Assembly (NCBI GenBank): GCA_017555925.1
Contig: JAFZFL010000186.1
Span: 1 to 12,963, forward strand
Source: Bacteroidales bacterium
GTDB taxonomy: Bacteria; Bacteroidota; Bacteroidia; Bacteroidales; UBA932
DNA length: 12,963 nt
Reading direction: 5' to 3'
A model generated the notes under the pieces. The model was not told the origin of the DNA. It did not search any database and saw nothing but the letters and a program-made list of their open reading frames with translations. Position numbers and translations under genes: made by a program. Position 1 is the stretch's first letter. Each line of letters opens with the position of its first letter. Shown here in pieces: positions 5,277-12,963 of the stretch.

Positions 5277-7679
5277 ATGACAGAAAATAATACTAACAAT
5301 TCTTATATCAAAAATAGACAGGAGGAAGAATCTACTCTAAATTTTGCTGATTTATGGGGAATGATATGGGGCTATAAGTGGTGGTATGTGGTATGTGTGT
5401 TTGTGGCACTTGTAGTTGTATGCTTCTATATTTATAAAACGCCAAATACCTATCAGAGAACTGCTAAAGTTATTATAGACGAGTCTGAGCAGTCATCTAC
5501 AATGAGAAATCTTACCCAGCATGCTATGGGTATGACAGGCCTTCGTGTAAATATGGCTGTAGCCAATGAGATGGTGGCATTCTCTTCTCCGGATCTGATG
5601 CAGAAAGTGGTGGAGCGCCTTCACCTTGAAACAAGATATTTTGCAAAGCAGTTATTTAGAAATGTAGAGTATTATCAAAATAATCCTGTTGAACTCCGTC
5701 TTGTTGAGGGTAATCCTCAGAAGGGATTTTCGTTCACTATTGTCAATAACGGTGACAATAATGTTGTTTTAAAGGATTTTGTAATAGGAGCGGAGAGTGT
5801 TGATGGAGAGGTTAAATGCGTATTGGGTGATACTGTCGTTACTCCGGCCGGAGTAGTTAGTCTGATTCCAACTACATTTCTTGGAGAGTTTGGTAAAGAC
5901 ATAAGAGTTACATGGAGCAATAGTATGTCAAGAGCCAAAGGCATATGCCAGAATCTCTCTATAAGCCTTTCAGGAAAAGAGTCTACTGTTGTTGTATTGT
6001 CGCTTAAAGATACTTATGCAGGCAGGGCAAGTTCTATTTTAAGTACTCTTATTGATACCTATAACGAAGATTGGGTGCGTAACAAGAACCGTTCTGCAAG
6101 AAATACATCTGAGTTCATCAACGAGCGTCTTTTGCTTATAGAAAAGGAGTTGGGTGGTGTAGAGAGTGAGTTGAAAGCATATAAGGAGAAGAACAAGCTT
6201 ACAGATATGAGCGCTTTGGCCAAGAAATATCTTGAAGAGTCAAGTGAATATTCGTCAAAGGCATTTGATGTAAATAACCAGCTCTCTATAGCAAACTTTA
6301 TTAAGGATTATTTGAATGATCCGGCAAATGCTGCGGCACTTATCCCTGCAAACTTGGGATTGTCTTCTGCAAATGTTGAGTCCCAAATCTCCGAGTATAA
6401 CGAACTTGTTCTACAGAGAGACCGTCTTTCAAAGGGTAGTGGCGCAAATAACCCGTTGATTGCAGATCTCAATTCGTCGCTATCGGCAATGCGTACAGCT
6501 ATTTTGCGTTCAATTGACAACTTTGTCTCAACATTGGAGTTGCAGGTTCAGAAGATTCAGAGCCAGGAGAATCAGATCCTTGAGAGAATAGCTGCAAGTT
6601 CGGGACAGGAGCTTCAGCTGTTGTCTATCCAGCGTCAGCAGATGGTTAAGGAGTCTCTATATGTATTCCTTTTGCAAAAACGTGAAGAGAATGAAATTGC
6701 AGCTCTTGTAAATGTAGGTAATACCCGTCTTATTCAAAATCCTAATGGTTCGCCATCTCCTATTGCTCCAAATAGAATGATGCTTCTTCTTGCAGCATTG
6801 GTAATTGGTTGTGGTGTTCCATTCTCAATTATCTTTTTGATGCGTATTATTGACAATACTGTGAAGGGTAAAGAGGATTTTGTTGAGATGATAGTTCCTT
6901 TCCTTGCAGAAATTCCACTAATTTCCGGCAAAAAGAGATTTGGATTTGTTTCAAAAGCTTCCAAATTCAATAATGACAATTGTAAAATTTTAGTTGAACA
7001 AGGAAAGCGCGATGTAATGAATGAGGCGTTCAGAGTATTGAGAACAAATCTGGATATGGTTGTTGAGAAGAAACCTGGTGAGGCATTCGTTTCAATGTTT
7101 ACATCGTTCAATCCGAATGCCGGTAAAACATTTGTCATTCAGAATATTGCCGCAAGTATGTCTCTTAAGAATGCCAAAGTGCTTCTATTGGATCTCGATT
7201 TGAGGAAATCAACTCTGTCAAAGACACAGAATATAAGTGAGAATAAAGGTCTGTCGGCATATCTTAATGGAAAAGAGAATGATTATGCTTCAAAAATAGT
7301 CAAGTTGTCTGAAAATCTTTCAATTCTTCCGGTTGGTACATTGCCGCCAAATCCTACAGAACTTCTGTTGTCAGAAAGATTCAAACTCATGATTGCAGAG
7401 TTACGTAAAAACTATGACTATATTTTTGTGGATTGTCCTCCAATTGATATAGTGGCAGATTCTGCAATCGTAACCAAGTTTGTAGATATGACTATATTCA
7501 TAGTAAGGGCTGGCCTGTTGGATAAGAGAGCTATCCCTATTTTGGAGAGTATCTACAATTCTGGAAAATATACACGTATGGCCCTTATCCTTAATGGAGT
7601 TGATTTGAGTGCCAGACGATATGGATACGGTTATGGCTACGGATACGGCTATGGCTATGGCTACGGAAATAAAGAGTAG
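5277..7679 (+). CDS. Wzc-type polysaccharide co-polymerase / tyrosine autokinase with YG-repeat tail
   Basis: An 800-residue inner-membrane protein that would control chain length and drive export with the Wza-type channel. In order: a Wzz-type N-terminal domain with membrane helix 1 (about 35-53), a large periplasmic coiled-coil region (about 270-480; KELGGVESELKAYKEKNKLT), membrane helix 2 (about 500-523), and a cytoplasmic BY-kinase domain (about 570-770). Kinase motifs are intact: Walker A SFNPNAGKT (Lys617, Thr618), Walker A' LLLDLDLRKS (Asp639, Asp641) and Walker B FVDCPP (Asp719). The C-terminus is a tyrosine cluster for autophosphorylation, here eight consecutive Tyr-Gly pairs (782-797) then NKE. 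Single-polypeptide architecture is the Gram-negative type. The phosphatase gene starts 6 bases after the stop, so the pair is almost certainly co-transcribed. Confidence 0.95.
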   Translation: MTENNTNNSYIKNRQEEESTLNFADLWGMIWGYKWWYVVCVFVALVVVCFYIYKTPNTYQRTAKVIIDESEQSSTMRNLTQHAMGMTGLRVNMAVANEMVAFSSPDLMQKVVERLHLETRYFAKQLFRNVEYYQNNPVELRLVEGNPQKGFSFTIVNNGDNNVVLKDFVIGAESVDGEVKCVLGDTVVTPAGVVSLIPTTFLGEFGKDIRVTWSNSMSRAKGICQNLSISLSGKESTVVVLSLKDTYAGRASSILSTLIDTYNEDWVRNKNRSARNTSEFINERLLLIEKELGGVESELKAYKEKNKLTDMSALAKKYLEESSEYSSKAFDVNNQLSIANFIKDYLNDPANAAALIPANLGLSSANVESQISEYNELVLQRDRLSKGSGANNPLIADLNSSLSAMRTAILRSIDNFVSTLELQVQKIQSQENQILERIAASSGQELQLLSIQRQQMVKESLYVFLLQKREENEIAALVNVGNTRLIQNPNGSPSPIAPNRMMLLLAALVIGCGVPFSIIFLMRIIDNTVKGKEDFVEMIVPFLAEIPLISGKKRFGFVSKASKFNNDNCKILVEQGKRDVMNEAFRVLRTNLDMVVEKKPGEAFVSMFTSFNPNAGKTFVIQNIAASMSLKNAKVLLLDLDLRKSTLSKTQNISENKGLSAYLNGKENDYASKIVKLSENLSILPVGTLPPNPTELLLSERFKLMIAELRKNYDYIFVDCPPIDIVADSAIVTKFVDMTIFIVRAGLLDKRAIPILESIYNSGKYTRMALILNGVDLSARRYGYGYGYGYGYGYGYGNKE
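7620..7667 (+). repeat. Coding repeat: eight Tyr-Gly codon pairs
   Basis: Forty-eight bases near the 3' end of the kinase gene encode Tyr-Gly eight times. Tyr codons alternate irregularly between tat and tac, and Gly codons between gga, ggt and ggc. The DNA is therefore an imperfect hexamer repeat while the protein repeat is perfect. It could still expand or contract by slippage. Confidence 0.9.
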
Positions 7680-7685
7680 ATAAAA

Positions 7686-8399
7686 ATGGGATTTTTAGGA
7701 CTTTTCAAGACAAAATGCTCTCTTGAGCAGAGTGGAGTCCTTAATGGATTTAATGACCGTCATTCGCACATTTTGTATGGTGTGGATGACGGCATTAAAA
7801 CATTTGAGGAGTCACTTTCTGTATTGTCATATATGGAGAGTGTTGGCATAAAGGAGGTGTGGTGTACACCACATATCATGGAGGATGTGCCAAATTCTAC
7901 GGAGTCTCTAAAAAATCGTTTTGATGAGTTGTGTGGCCTTTATAAAGGTACAATAAAACTCCATCTGGCAGCGGAATATATGATTGACACTCTTTTTGAG
8001 GAGAGAGTCAGAATGAGGGATCTGCTCACAATGGAGGATGATATGCTTTTGGTGGAGACATCAACAATTACTCCGCCCTATAATTTGAAAGGATCGTTAA
8101 ATAATGCCATGTCGGCAGGTTATCGTCCAATCTTTGCCCATCCGGAAAGGTGCCGGTTCCTTGATATGAAGGATTGTGAGGAGCTTGTCAGAATGGGAAT
8201 CAGACTACAACTTAATTTGGCCTCCCTTTTGGGATTTTACGGAGAAGGAGTCAGAACCAAAGCAGTTGCACTTCTGAAAAAGGGACTCTATTTTGCGGCA
8301 GGCTCAGATTGCCACAGAGAGCGTGTACTAAGGGAACAGTACTCAAAAATGGAGTTGTCTGATGATATAGTTAAAAGGATAAAGGCTATCTTACAATAA
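7686..8399 (+). CDS. CpsB/YwqE-type PHP-family protein-tyrosine phosphatase
   Basis: A 237-residue cytoplasmic metal-dependent phosphatase expected to dephosphorylate the tyrosine tail of the adjacent kinase. The PHP metal-binding motifs are present in order: DRHSHILYGVDDG (His26 and His28), CTPHIM, the Glu in LAAEYM, FAHPERCRF, and GSDCHR near the C-terminus. Length is in the range of CpsB-like enzymes. This class was characterised mainly in Firmicutes capsule loci, while proteobacterial Wzc is usually paired with a low-molecular-weight phosphatase; the pairing with a Wzc-type fused kinase is common in Bacteroidota. The start is 6 bases after the kinase stop. The 3' end overlaps the convergent exporter gene by 14 bases. 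I saw no clear intrinsic terminator between them. Confidence 0.92.
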   Translation: MGFLGLFKTKCSLEQSGVLNGFNDRHSHILYGVDDGIKTFEESLSVLSYMESVGIKEVWCTPHIMEDVPNSTESLKNRFDELCGLYKGTIKLHLAAEYMIDTLFEERVRMRDLLTMEDDMLLVETSTITPPYNLKGSLNNAMSAGYRPIFAHPERCRFLDMKDCEELVRMGIRLQLNLASLLGFYGEGVRTKAVALLKKGLYFAAGSDCHRERVLREQYSKMELSDDIVKRIKAILQ

Positions 8400-9021
8400 G
8401 TTTCAGGACTCCGTCAAAAGTAGAGATAACTCCCAGTGCCATAATTATTACTCCTGCAATACGGTTGATTAGAATCAGCTGTTTGAGCCTGAATTTCTTG
8501 CGGAATACATTTATTGTTGTTGTAAGTGTAAACCACCAGGTTACAGTACCTGTAAATACACCCCACAAAGTGGTGATTATGGTTACATTGCCAGTGTTGT
8601 CAGATGAGTTGATTCCAACCGCCGCAAAAAGACCAAGAATAAGGAAGAGAGCTCCAGGATTTGTAATAGTCATTACCAACGCCTCTACAAAATCTTCAAG
8701 ATGCCTCTTGTGGGAACTCTTTTGTCTTATCTGTTTTATAGGGTTTGTCCTATATACTTTAAGACCTATCAGCGCAATAATTACGCCTCCCACCAACATT
8801 ACAATAGCTCTGTTTTCATTTATGATGTTCTCTACAAAGGCAAGACCCAAAAGGGCAAGTCCAGCGTAGAAAGTATCAGAAACAGAGGCTCCCAAGCCAG
8901 TAAAGAGTCCGGAGTTGCGACCTTTGCTCAAAGTCTTCTGAACACAAAGTACACCCAGTGGCCCCAATGGGATAGAGGCCCCAAGACCAACAATGAATCC
9001 TTTAAGCAGTGCAATAAACAT
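8386..9021 (-). CDS. LysE/RhtB-family amino acid exporter
   Basis: A 211-residue inner-membrane protein with about six hydrophobic helices. The N-terminus has the LysE-family signature: a first helix with GLGASIPLGPLGVLCVQ followed by GRNSGLFTGLGASVSDTFYA. A middle segment, LVMTITNPGALFLILGLFA, matches the conserved helix containing Asn-Pro. The family exports amino acids or related small solutes using the proton gradient; the substrate here is unknown. The start at ATG 9021 is supported by GGAG about 7 bases upstream. A TTTG-N18-TACATTTG promoter lies just ahead (9090 to 9061). Its stop overlaps the end of the convergent phosphatase gene. Confidence 0.9.
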   Translation of the reverse strand: MFIALLKGFIVGLGASIPLGPLGVLCVQKTLSKGRNSGLFTGLGASVSDTFYAGLALLGLAFVENIINENRAIVMLVGGVIIALIGLKVYRTNPIKQIRQKSSHKRHLEDFVEALVMTITNPGALFLILGLFAAVGINSSDNTGNVTIITTLWGVFTGTVTWWFTLTTTINVFRKKFRLKQLILINRIAGVIIMALGVISTFDGVLKLIVR

Positions 9022-9042
9022 CTCTATTCTCCTTTAATTTGC

Positions 9043-9050
9043 TATATTTG
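9043..9050 (+). promoter_or_regulatory. Putative -7 element for the apolipoprotein N-acyltransferase gene
   Basis: TATATTTG matches TAnnTTTG on the plus strand. No good TTTG lies at the expected distance upstream, so support is partial. A start site near 9056 would give a leader of about 115 bases to the ATG at 9172, or less if translation begins at an upstream TTG or GTG. Confidence 0.3.
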
Positions 9051-9060
9051 TACAAGTTTA

Positions 9061-9090
9061 CAAATGTAGCAAAAATTGATATTTTTCAAA
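9061..9090 (-). promoter_or_regulatory. Bacteroidota-type promoter of the LysE-family exporter
   Basis: On the minus strand, TTTG (9090-9087), an 18-base spacer and TACATTTG (9068-9061) form both halves of the Bacteroidota promoter. This gives a leader of about 30 bases before the ATG at 9021, with a GGAG ribosome binding site inside it. The element lies in the same short divergent region as the plus-strand acyltransferase promoter, so the two genes may compete or be co-regulated. Confidence 0.5.
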
Positions 9091-9171
9091 ATATATAACA
9101 ACCTCTTTAAAGTGACTTCAAAGGATAATAAATATTCTCAATTGTGTGGTGACAAATTTAAACGCAATACA

Positions 9172-10872
9172 ATGTTGTGGCTGTTGGTAATGTCAACATC
9201 TTTTATGCTTTCAATTCCCTTTCTATTGCCCCATACAGGTTTTGTAGCCCTTTTTGCATTTATTCCGCTTCTTGCTGCCGAACAAATTGCAACCCAGACA
9301 GGAAAACGCCATTTTTGGATATATTACTACTCCTGTTTCCTTATATGGAATCTTGTAACTACATACTGGATATACAACGCAACACTGCCCGGAATGGTTG
9401 CGGCAGTGGTTCTGAATGCATTACAGATGGCTGTTGTCTTCAGACTATTCAGGTGGATGCGCAAATATTCACAAGGTTTTTTGCCATATCTTTTTCTTAT
9501 GGTCACATGGTTGGCTTGGGAACATTCATACTTCAATTGGGATGTTTCGTGGCCTTGGCTGGTGCTGGGCAATTCATTTGCAACTTCAATAAAATCTGTA
9601 CAATGGTATGAGTATACAGGCACTCTTGGCGGCTCATTTTGGGTGCTTCTTTCCAATACACTATTGTTCAGGATTATACATAAAAAAAATGAGGGTGAGA
9701 GAATCTTCCTCTCAACAATTTCAGCCTCATTGGTAATTCTGTTGCCTATAATTGTTTCACACATCATATTCTATACCTACAAAGAGCCTCAATTTGAACC
9801 CTCTTCAGGTTCGGGGTCCAGACAGTTTGTTTTGATCCAACCCAATATAGACCCATATACCGACAAATTTTCGGGCATGACCCAGACTCAGCAAAACAAT
9901 GTGCTTCTGCAGCTTGCTACTGAGGCCCTGCAAAATGGAGAAATGGCTGTCGGGAGTAGAATGAATAATGAATCTGAGTTTATTGTAGCTCCAGAGACTT
10001 TTATATCGAGGTATCCTCTAATTAATGAGGATAATCCCTATATGCACTACTCATTCAACAGCTTTGCAGATTTCCTTGCAGATTACAATTCAAGGGAAGG
10101 GAATAACCTCAATATGATTATAGGAGCAGTAACAGATGATTACTATTATGGATATAATGAGAGGGACAAGAGCGGAAAGCCGATTCCTCCAACTGAAAGT
10201 GCAAGGTATAATGAGCGCGGTGAAGTGTGGTACGACAGGGCAAATACCGCAATATTCCTCAATTCGAAGGGGGGATATGAGTTCTACCACAAATCGAAAC
10301 TTGTAGTGCTCGTAGAGAGTACTCCATATAAGAAATTCTTTAATCTTTTGAGCCATTTTGCAATTGATTTGGGTGGCGCAATTGGAAGTTATGCTACACA
10401 GGCGGAGCGTGAGGTCTTTGTAACTGACGATTCTGTAAAAATTGGAACTGCAATATGTTATGAATCGGTATACGGAGATTATTATAGAGAATATATACTT
10501 AAAGGGGCTCAGGTGATGAGTATAATTACAAATGACGGATGGTGGGGAGATACTCCCGGATATAAACAACACCTTTCGTATGCCAGTTTAAGGGCAATTG
10601 AAACACGTAGGGCAATTGCAAGAAGTGCAAATACAGGTATATCTGCCTTTATTAACCAGAAGGGTGAGATAACTTCATGTACTGAATGGTGGAAACCTGC
10701 ATATCTCAAGGCCTCGCTGCCTTTAAATGACGAACTTACAATTTTTGTCAGACATGGAGATATAATAGGACGCCTGTCACGATTCCTCTTTTTTCTCCTT
10801 ACCCTCATGGCTTTGGTTAGGGGCAGGTTAAAAAAACAGATCAGGCTGCAAGAGCAACCCGATCTGCTATAA
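9172..10872 (+). CDS. lnt: Apolipoprotein N-acyltransferase
   Basis: An inner-membrane enzyme that adds the third acyl chain to the N-terminal Cys of lipoproteins. About 566 residues from the ATG at 9172. The N-terminal half has several membrane helices; a nitrilase-like domain starts near RQFVLIQPNIDPY, and a C-terminal helix follows. The Glu-Lys-Cys triad is visible: VAPETF (Glu275), YHKSKLV (Lys374) and GTAICYES (Cys429), followed by SIITNDGWWGDTPG and the ARSANTGISAFIN stretch. The segment after the Lys reads VVLVEST instead of the PFGE of E. coli. The frame is open back to a TTG at 9076 and passes a GTG at 9112; no start has a clear Shine-Dalgarno, so the N-terminus may be up to 32 residues longer. 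Convergent with the FAD/Fe-S gene, 18 bases apart. Confidence 0.92.
   Translation: MLWLLVMSTSFMLSIPFLLPHTGFVALFAFIPLLAAEQIATQTGKRHFWIYYYSCFLIWNLVTTYWIYNATLPGMVAAVVLNALQMAVVFRLFRWMRKYSQGFLPYLFLMVTWLAWEHSYFNWDVSWPWLVLGNSFATSIKSVQWYEYTGTLGGSFWVLLSNTLLFRIIHKKNEGERIFLSTISASLVILLPIIVSHIIFYTYKEPQFEPSSGSGSRQFVLIQPNIDPYTDKFSGMTQTQQNNVLLQLATEALQNGEMAVGSRMNNESEFIVAPETFISRYPLINEDNPYMHYSFNSFADFLADYNSREGNNLNMIIGAVTDDYYYGYNERDKSGKPIPPTESARYNERGEVWYDRANTAIFLNSKGGYEFYHKSKLVVLVESTPYKKFFNLLSHFAIDLGGAIGSYATQAEREVFVTDDSVKIGTAICYESVYGDYYREYILKGAQVMSIITNDGWWGDTPGYKQHLSYASLRAIETRRAIARSANTGISAFINQKGEITSCTEWWKPAYLKASLPLNDELTIFVRHGDIIGRLSRFLFFLLTLMALVRGRLKKQIRLQEQPDLL
10830..10866 (-). terminator. Intrinsic terminator of the FAD/Fe-S oxidoreductase gene, inside lnt
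   Basis: On the minus strand, CAGATC (10866-10861) pairs with GATCTG (10842-10837), extended by two more G-C pairs after one mismatch, and is followed by seven T residues (10836-10830). It lies about 25 bases past the stop at 10891. The arms are within the last codons of the convergent acyltransferase gene. The plus strand has no T-tract after the stem, so it should work only for the minus-strand gene. Confidence 0.65.
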
Positions 10873-10890
10873 AACCGAATATTTCAGGCT

Positions 10891-12963
10891 CTATTTTTCT
10901 ATTGGTTCACTCACCTTGTCGAGCAGGTACAGAATTGATTTGAATGTAATTCCACTATTTCTTGACAAACCAATCTCGCAGGTCCTGCTGCTCGCATAAC
11001 CGGTAGTGCAAGGTTTTCCAGAACCATCTGCAATGCCGTTTGTCTGCTCTTTCAATGCTCTCAACCCATGAGTGTTAAGTTCCGGTAGTGTAAAACCTCT
11101 ATCTCCGGCAAAACCACAACAGTTGCTCTCTATTACAACAACCTCCCTGGCACACATCTTGGCAACATCATAAAGCATATTGTCTGTTCCCATCTTTTTT
11201 GTAGAACATACAGCAAATACTGCAATCTTCTCATCTGTAGGGGTAATTTTCAATCTCTTTACAAGGTGTTCCAATATGAATCCCGACGGATCATACAATT
11301 TGAGACTCTCCATATTTGAGCGCATGGTGTAGAGACAAGGAGACATATCGCACAATATAGGGTACTCTCCATTATTGGAAGCCTTCAAAAGCGCCGCTTC
11401 AAGCTGGTCTGACGCCTTTTTGCCAGCCTCCACATAACCTTTGCTGGAGAATGCCATACCACAGCAGAGCTTGTCAAGACTCTCCGGATAGATAATCTCG
11501 TATCCCGCCTTTTTAAGGAGTTTTTCTGTAAGTCTGGTTATCTCAAGCTCTTTGGAGTAGCTCTTGGTTACGCCCATACTTCTTGTAATACAAGATGGAA
11601 AGTATACAACTTTATCCCTGTTTGTCTCAGAAGGGTGAACGGTATTGGAAGTCTCAATCTTATGGGCTCCCTTAGGAAAATATTCATTCCATAAAGGAAT
11701 CATATTGCAACTTGCAGCTCTTACACCCTTTGCCATAGCACCAAAAAGAGTTTTGCCAAACAGCAGTCTCATTCCGTATGCTATATTCAATCCGGCTCTC
11801 ATACCAGATGTCACTTTATCCATATTGGATGCAACTTTAATGGCGTTAGCTTGAGCTTTAGGAGAGTGGTTAGATTCTCTTATTGTTTTTATCAGTTTTC
11901 CTGTATCAACCTTAACAGGACATTTCATTGCACATAAACTATCTGTAGCACAAGTCTTTTCGCCCCAATAGCCATATTGCTTCTGCATCTCCGCTGCAAT
12001 ATGCGGTGCCTCTCCGCTTTTACGCAGACGCTCCATCTCCCGGAAAGAGGCAACCCTCTGCCTTGGCGAGAGTGTAAGTCCCTCAGCAACGCAAGTACCT
12101 TCACAAAAGCCGCACTCCATACATTTGTCTACAATCTCATTTGTAGATGGACAAGGCTTGAGGTTCTCTATATGGGCATTTTTATTCGGGTTAATGATGA
12201 CTCCCGGATTCAGGATTCCTTTTGGGTCAAACAGATGTTTAACCTCTTTCATAAGCCCGTATGCCTGATTGCCCCACTCAAGCTCAACAAATGGAGCCAT
12301 ATTACGACCTGTTCCATGTTCTGCCTTGAGTGAACCATCATATTTTGCAACAACCATATTTGCAACATCATCCATGAACTTGCTGTAGCGTTCGATTTCA
12401 GCCTCTGTTGAGAAGTCCTGGTTGAACATAAAGTGGAGGTTGCCGGCGAGTGCGTGACCAAATATTACCGCATCGTCATAGCCGTTCTTATGGAATATTT
12501 TGCGTAAATCCATAGTTGCGTCTGCAAGCTGGGGAACAGGGAAGCAAACATCTTCAATAATGGCTGTAGTGCCGGTTCTTCTCATTCCTGCTACAGTAGG
12601 CAGACACTCTTTTCTGATCTTCCATAATGTGGCCTGCTCCTTAGCATCTTTTGTAAAGGCAAAAGGCACTTCTGTATCAATACCTTTAATGCTCTCTGTT
12701 ATTGTTGCAATCTTTTCATCAAGTGTAAATGGATTCTCGGCAGTTGTCTCTATAAGAAGACCACATGCATCACTGCCCACACTCTTTAAAAATTCTGGAA
12801 CTCCTGGTGCATTTTCAACAGATCTGATACTTGCCCTGTCAATAAGCTCAACAGCCGATACAGGCTGTTGTTTAAGTATCTGTACAGCTTCGCAAGCGGC
12901 TCTGATTGTAGGGTATACAGCCAATGCAAGAGCTTTGTTCTTATTGTCTGCAACGGTATTGTA
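10891..12963 (-). CDS. FAD-linked and Fe-S oxidoreductase, D-lactate dehydrogenase type (N-terminus cut by window edge)
   Basis: The frame is open to the right edge, giving 690 codons of a protein that in this family is usually over 900 residues; the FAD-binding N-terminal part lies outside. Seen here, in order: the FAD-oxidase C-terminal domain (GHALAGNLHFMFNQDF, then AEHGTGRNMAPFVELEWG, then LFDPKGILNPGVIINP), a two-cluster ferredoxin-type region (CMECGFCEGTC near 12090-12125 and CATDSLCAMKCPV near 11918-11957), and two Cys-Cys-Gly (CCG) domains of the GlpC/LutA/heterodisulfide-reductase type. The CCG domains show FPSCITRSMG with CCGMAFSSKG near 11460, and VFAVCSTKKMG with CCGFAGDRGF near 11115. 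Such proteins oxidise D-lactate or similar 2-hydroxy acids and pass electrons through Fe-S centres towards the membrane; the precise substrate is uncertain. An intrinsic terminator follows at 10866-10830. Confidence 0.92.
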   Translation of the reverse strand, partial: YNTVADNKNKALALAVYPTIRAACEAVQILKQQPVSAVELIDRASIRSVENAPGVPEFLKSVGSDACGLLIETTAENPFTLDEKIATITESIKGIDTEVPFAFTKDAKEQATLWKIRKECLPTVAGMRRTGTTAIIEDVCFPVPQLADATMDLRKIFHKNGYDDAVIFGHALAGNLHFMFNQDFSTEAEIERYSKFMDDVANMVVAKYDGSLKAEHGTGRNMAPFVELEWGNQAYGLMKEVKHLFDPKGILNPGVIINPNKNAHIENLKPCPSTNEIVDKCMECGFCEGTCVAEGLTLSPRQRVASFREMERLRKSGEAPHIAAEMQKQYGYWGEKTCATDSLCAMKCPVKVDTGKLIKTIRESNHSPKAQANAIKVASNMDKVTSGMRAGLNIAYGMRLLFGKTLFGAMAKGVRAASCNMIPLWNEYFPKGAHKIETSNTVHPSETNRDKVVYFPSCITRSMGVTKSYSKELEITRLTEKLLKKAGYEIIYPESLDKLCCGMAFSSKGYVEAGKKASDQLEAALLKASNNGEYPILCDMSPCLYTMRSNMESLKLYDPSGFILEHLVKRLKITPTDEKIAVFAVCSTKKMGTDNMLYDVAKMCAREVVVIESNCCGFAGDRGFTLPELNTHGLRALKEQTNGIADGSGKPCTTGYASSRTCEIGLSRNSGITFKSILYLLDKVSEPIEK

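Noticed and set aside
6734..7138. Antisense open frame of 134 residues within the kinase gene
   Set aside because: The opposite strand has complete, motif-bearing kinase coding sequence; this is a shadow frame without recognisable features or a promoter.
7620..7667. Tandem hexamer repeat as a CRISPR-like or non-coding repeat
   Set aside because: It is fully inside the kinase reading frame, encodes a regular Tyr-Gly tail, and has no spacers.
8375..8410. Bidirectional terminator between the phosphatase and exporter genes
   Set aside because: Only short imperfect stems can be drawn and neither strand has a clear T-tract.
9327..9767. Antisense open frame of 146 residues within lnt
   Set aside because: Shadow of the strongly supported acyltransferase frame; low-complexity composition and no ribosome binding site.

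Overview
The window looks like chromosomal DNA of a Bacteroidota species, most likely of the order Bacteroidales. The evidence is a Bacteroidota-type promoter core (TTTG, a spacer of about 19 bases, TAnnTTTG) in front of several genes, AT-leaning base composition, weak ribosome binding sites, and proteins typical of the phylum: an AraC regulator with a YVRYYW-type N-terminus, a Wza/Wzc pair followed by a PHP-type phosphatase, and a large FAD plus Fe-S dehydrogenase. I cannot assign a genus. No RNA gene, insertion sequence, CRISPR array or phage gene is visible, and no gene-free stretch exceeds 300 bases.

Left part (1-4211), all on the minus strand. Reading with transcription from about 4200 downwards: a small two-helix membrane protein with a PH-like domain, a cation diffusion facilitator, a PLP-dependent class I/II aminotransferase and an EVE/PUA-like protein. 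These four are separated by only 8 to 43 bases and look like one operon, with a TAnnTTTG element at 4204-4211 in front. Next come a small unrecognised gene that appears to be split by an in-frame TAG, and an AraC-family regulator whose C-terminus lies beyond base 1.

Middle part (4340-8399), plus strand. A three-gene unit encodes a Wza-type outer-membrane polysaccharide export lipoprotein, a Wzc-type chain-length regulator/tyrosine autokinase ending in eight Tyr-Gly repeats, and a CpsB/YwqE-type PHP tyrosine phosphatase. Together they are a kinase/phosphatase-controlled polysaccharide export module. No glycosyltransferase, flippase or polymerase gene lies beside it. The upstream region carries a textbook promoter and a second possible -7 element.

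Right part (8386-12963). A LysE/RhtB-type exporter (minus) meets the phosphatase gene tail to tail with a small overlap. It is divergent from a gene for apolipoprotein N-acyltransferase (plus). Then comes the C-terminal two thirds of a large FAD/Fe-S oxidoreductase of the D-lactate dehydrogenase type (minus), which enters from beyond the right edge. Its likely intrinsic terminator lies inside the last codons of the acyltransferase gene.

Most of this is recognisable housekeeping or envelope biology. I do not see convincing evidence of a wholly new system. The points most worth checking are the isolated Wza-Wzc-phosphatase module with its regular YG tail, the split small gene next to the AraC regulator, and the EVE-like protein in the transporter/aminotransferase operon.
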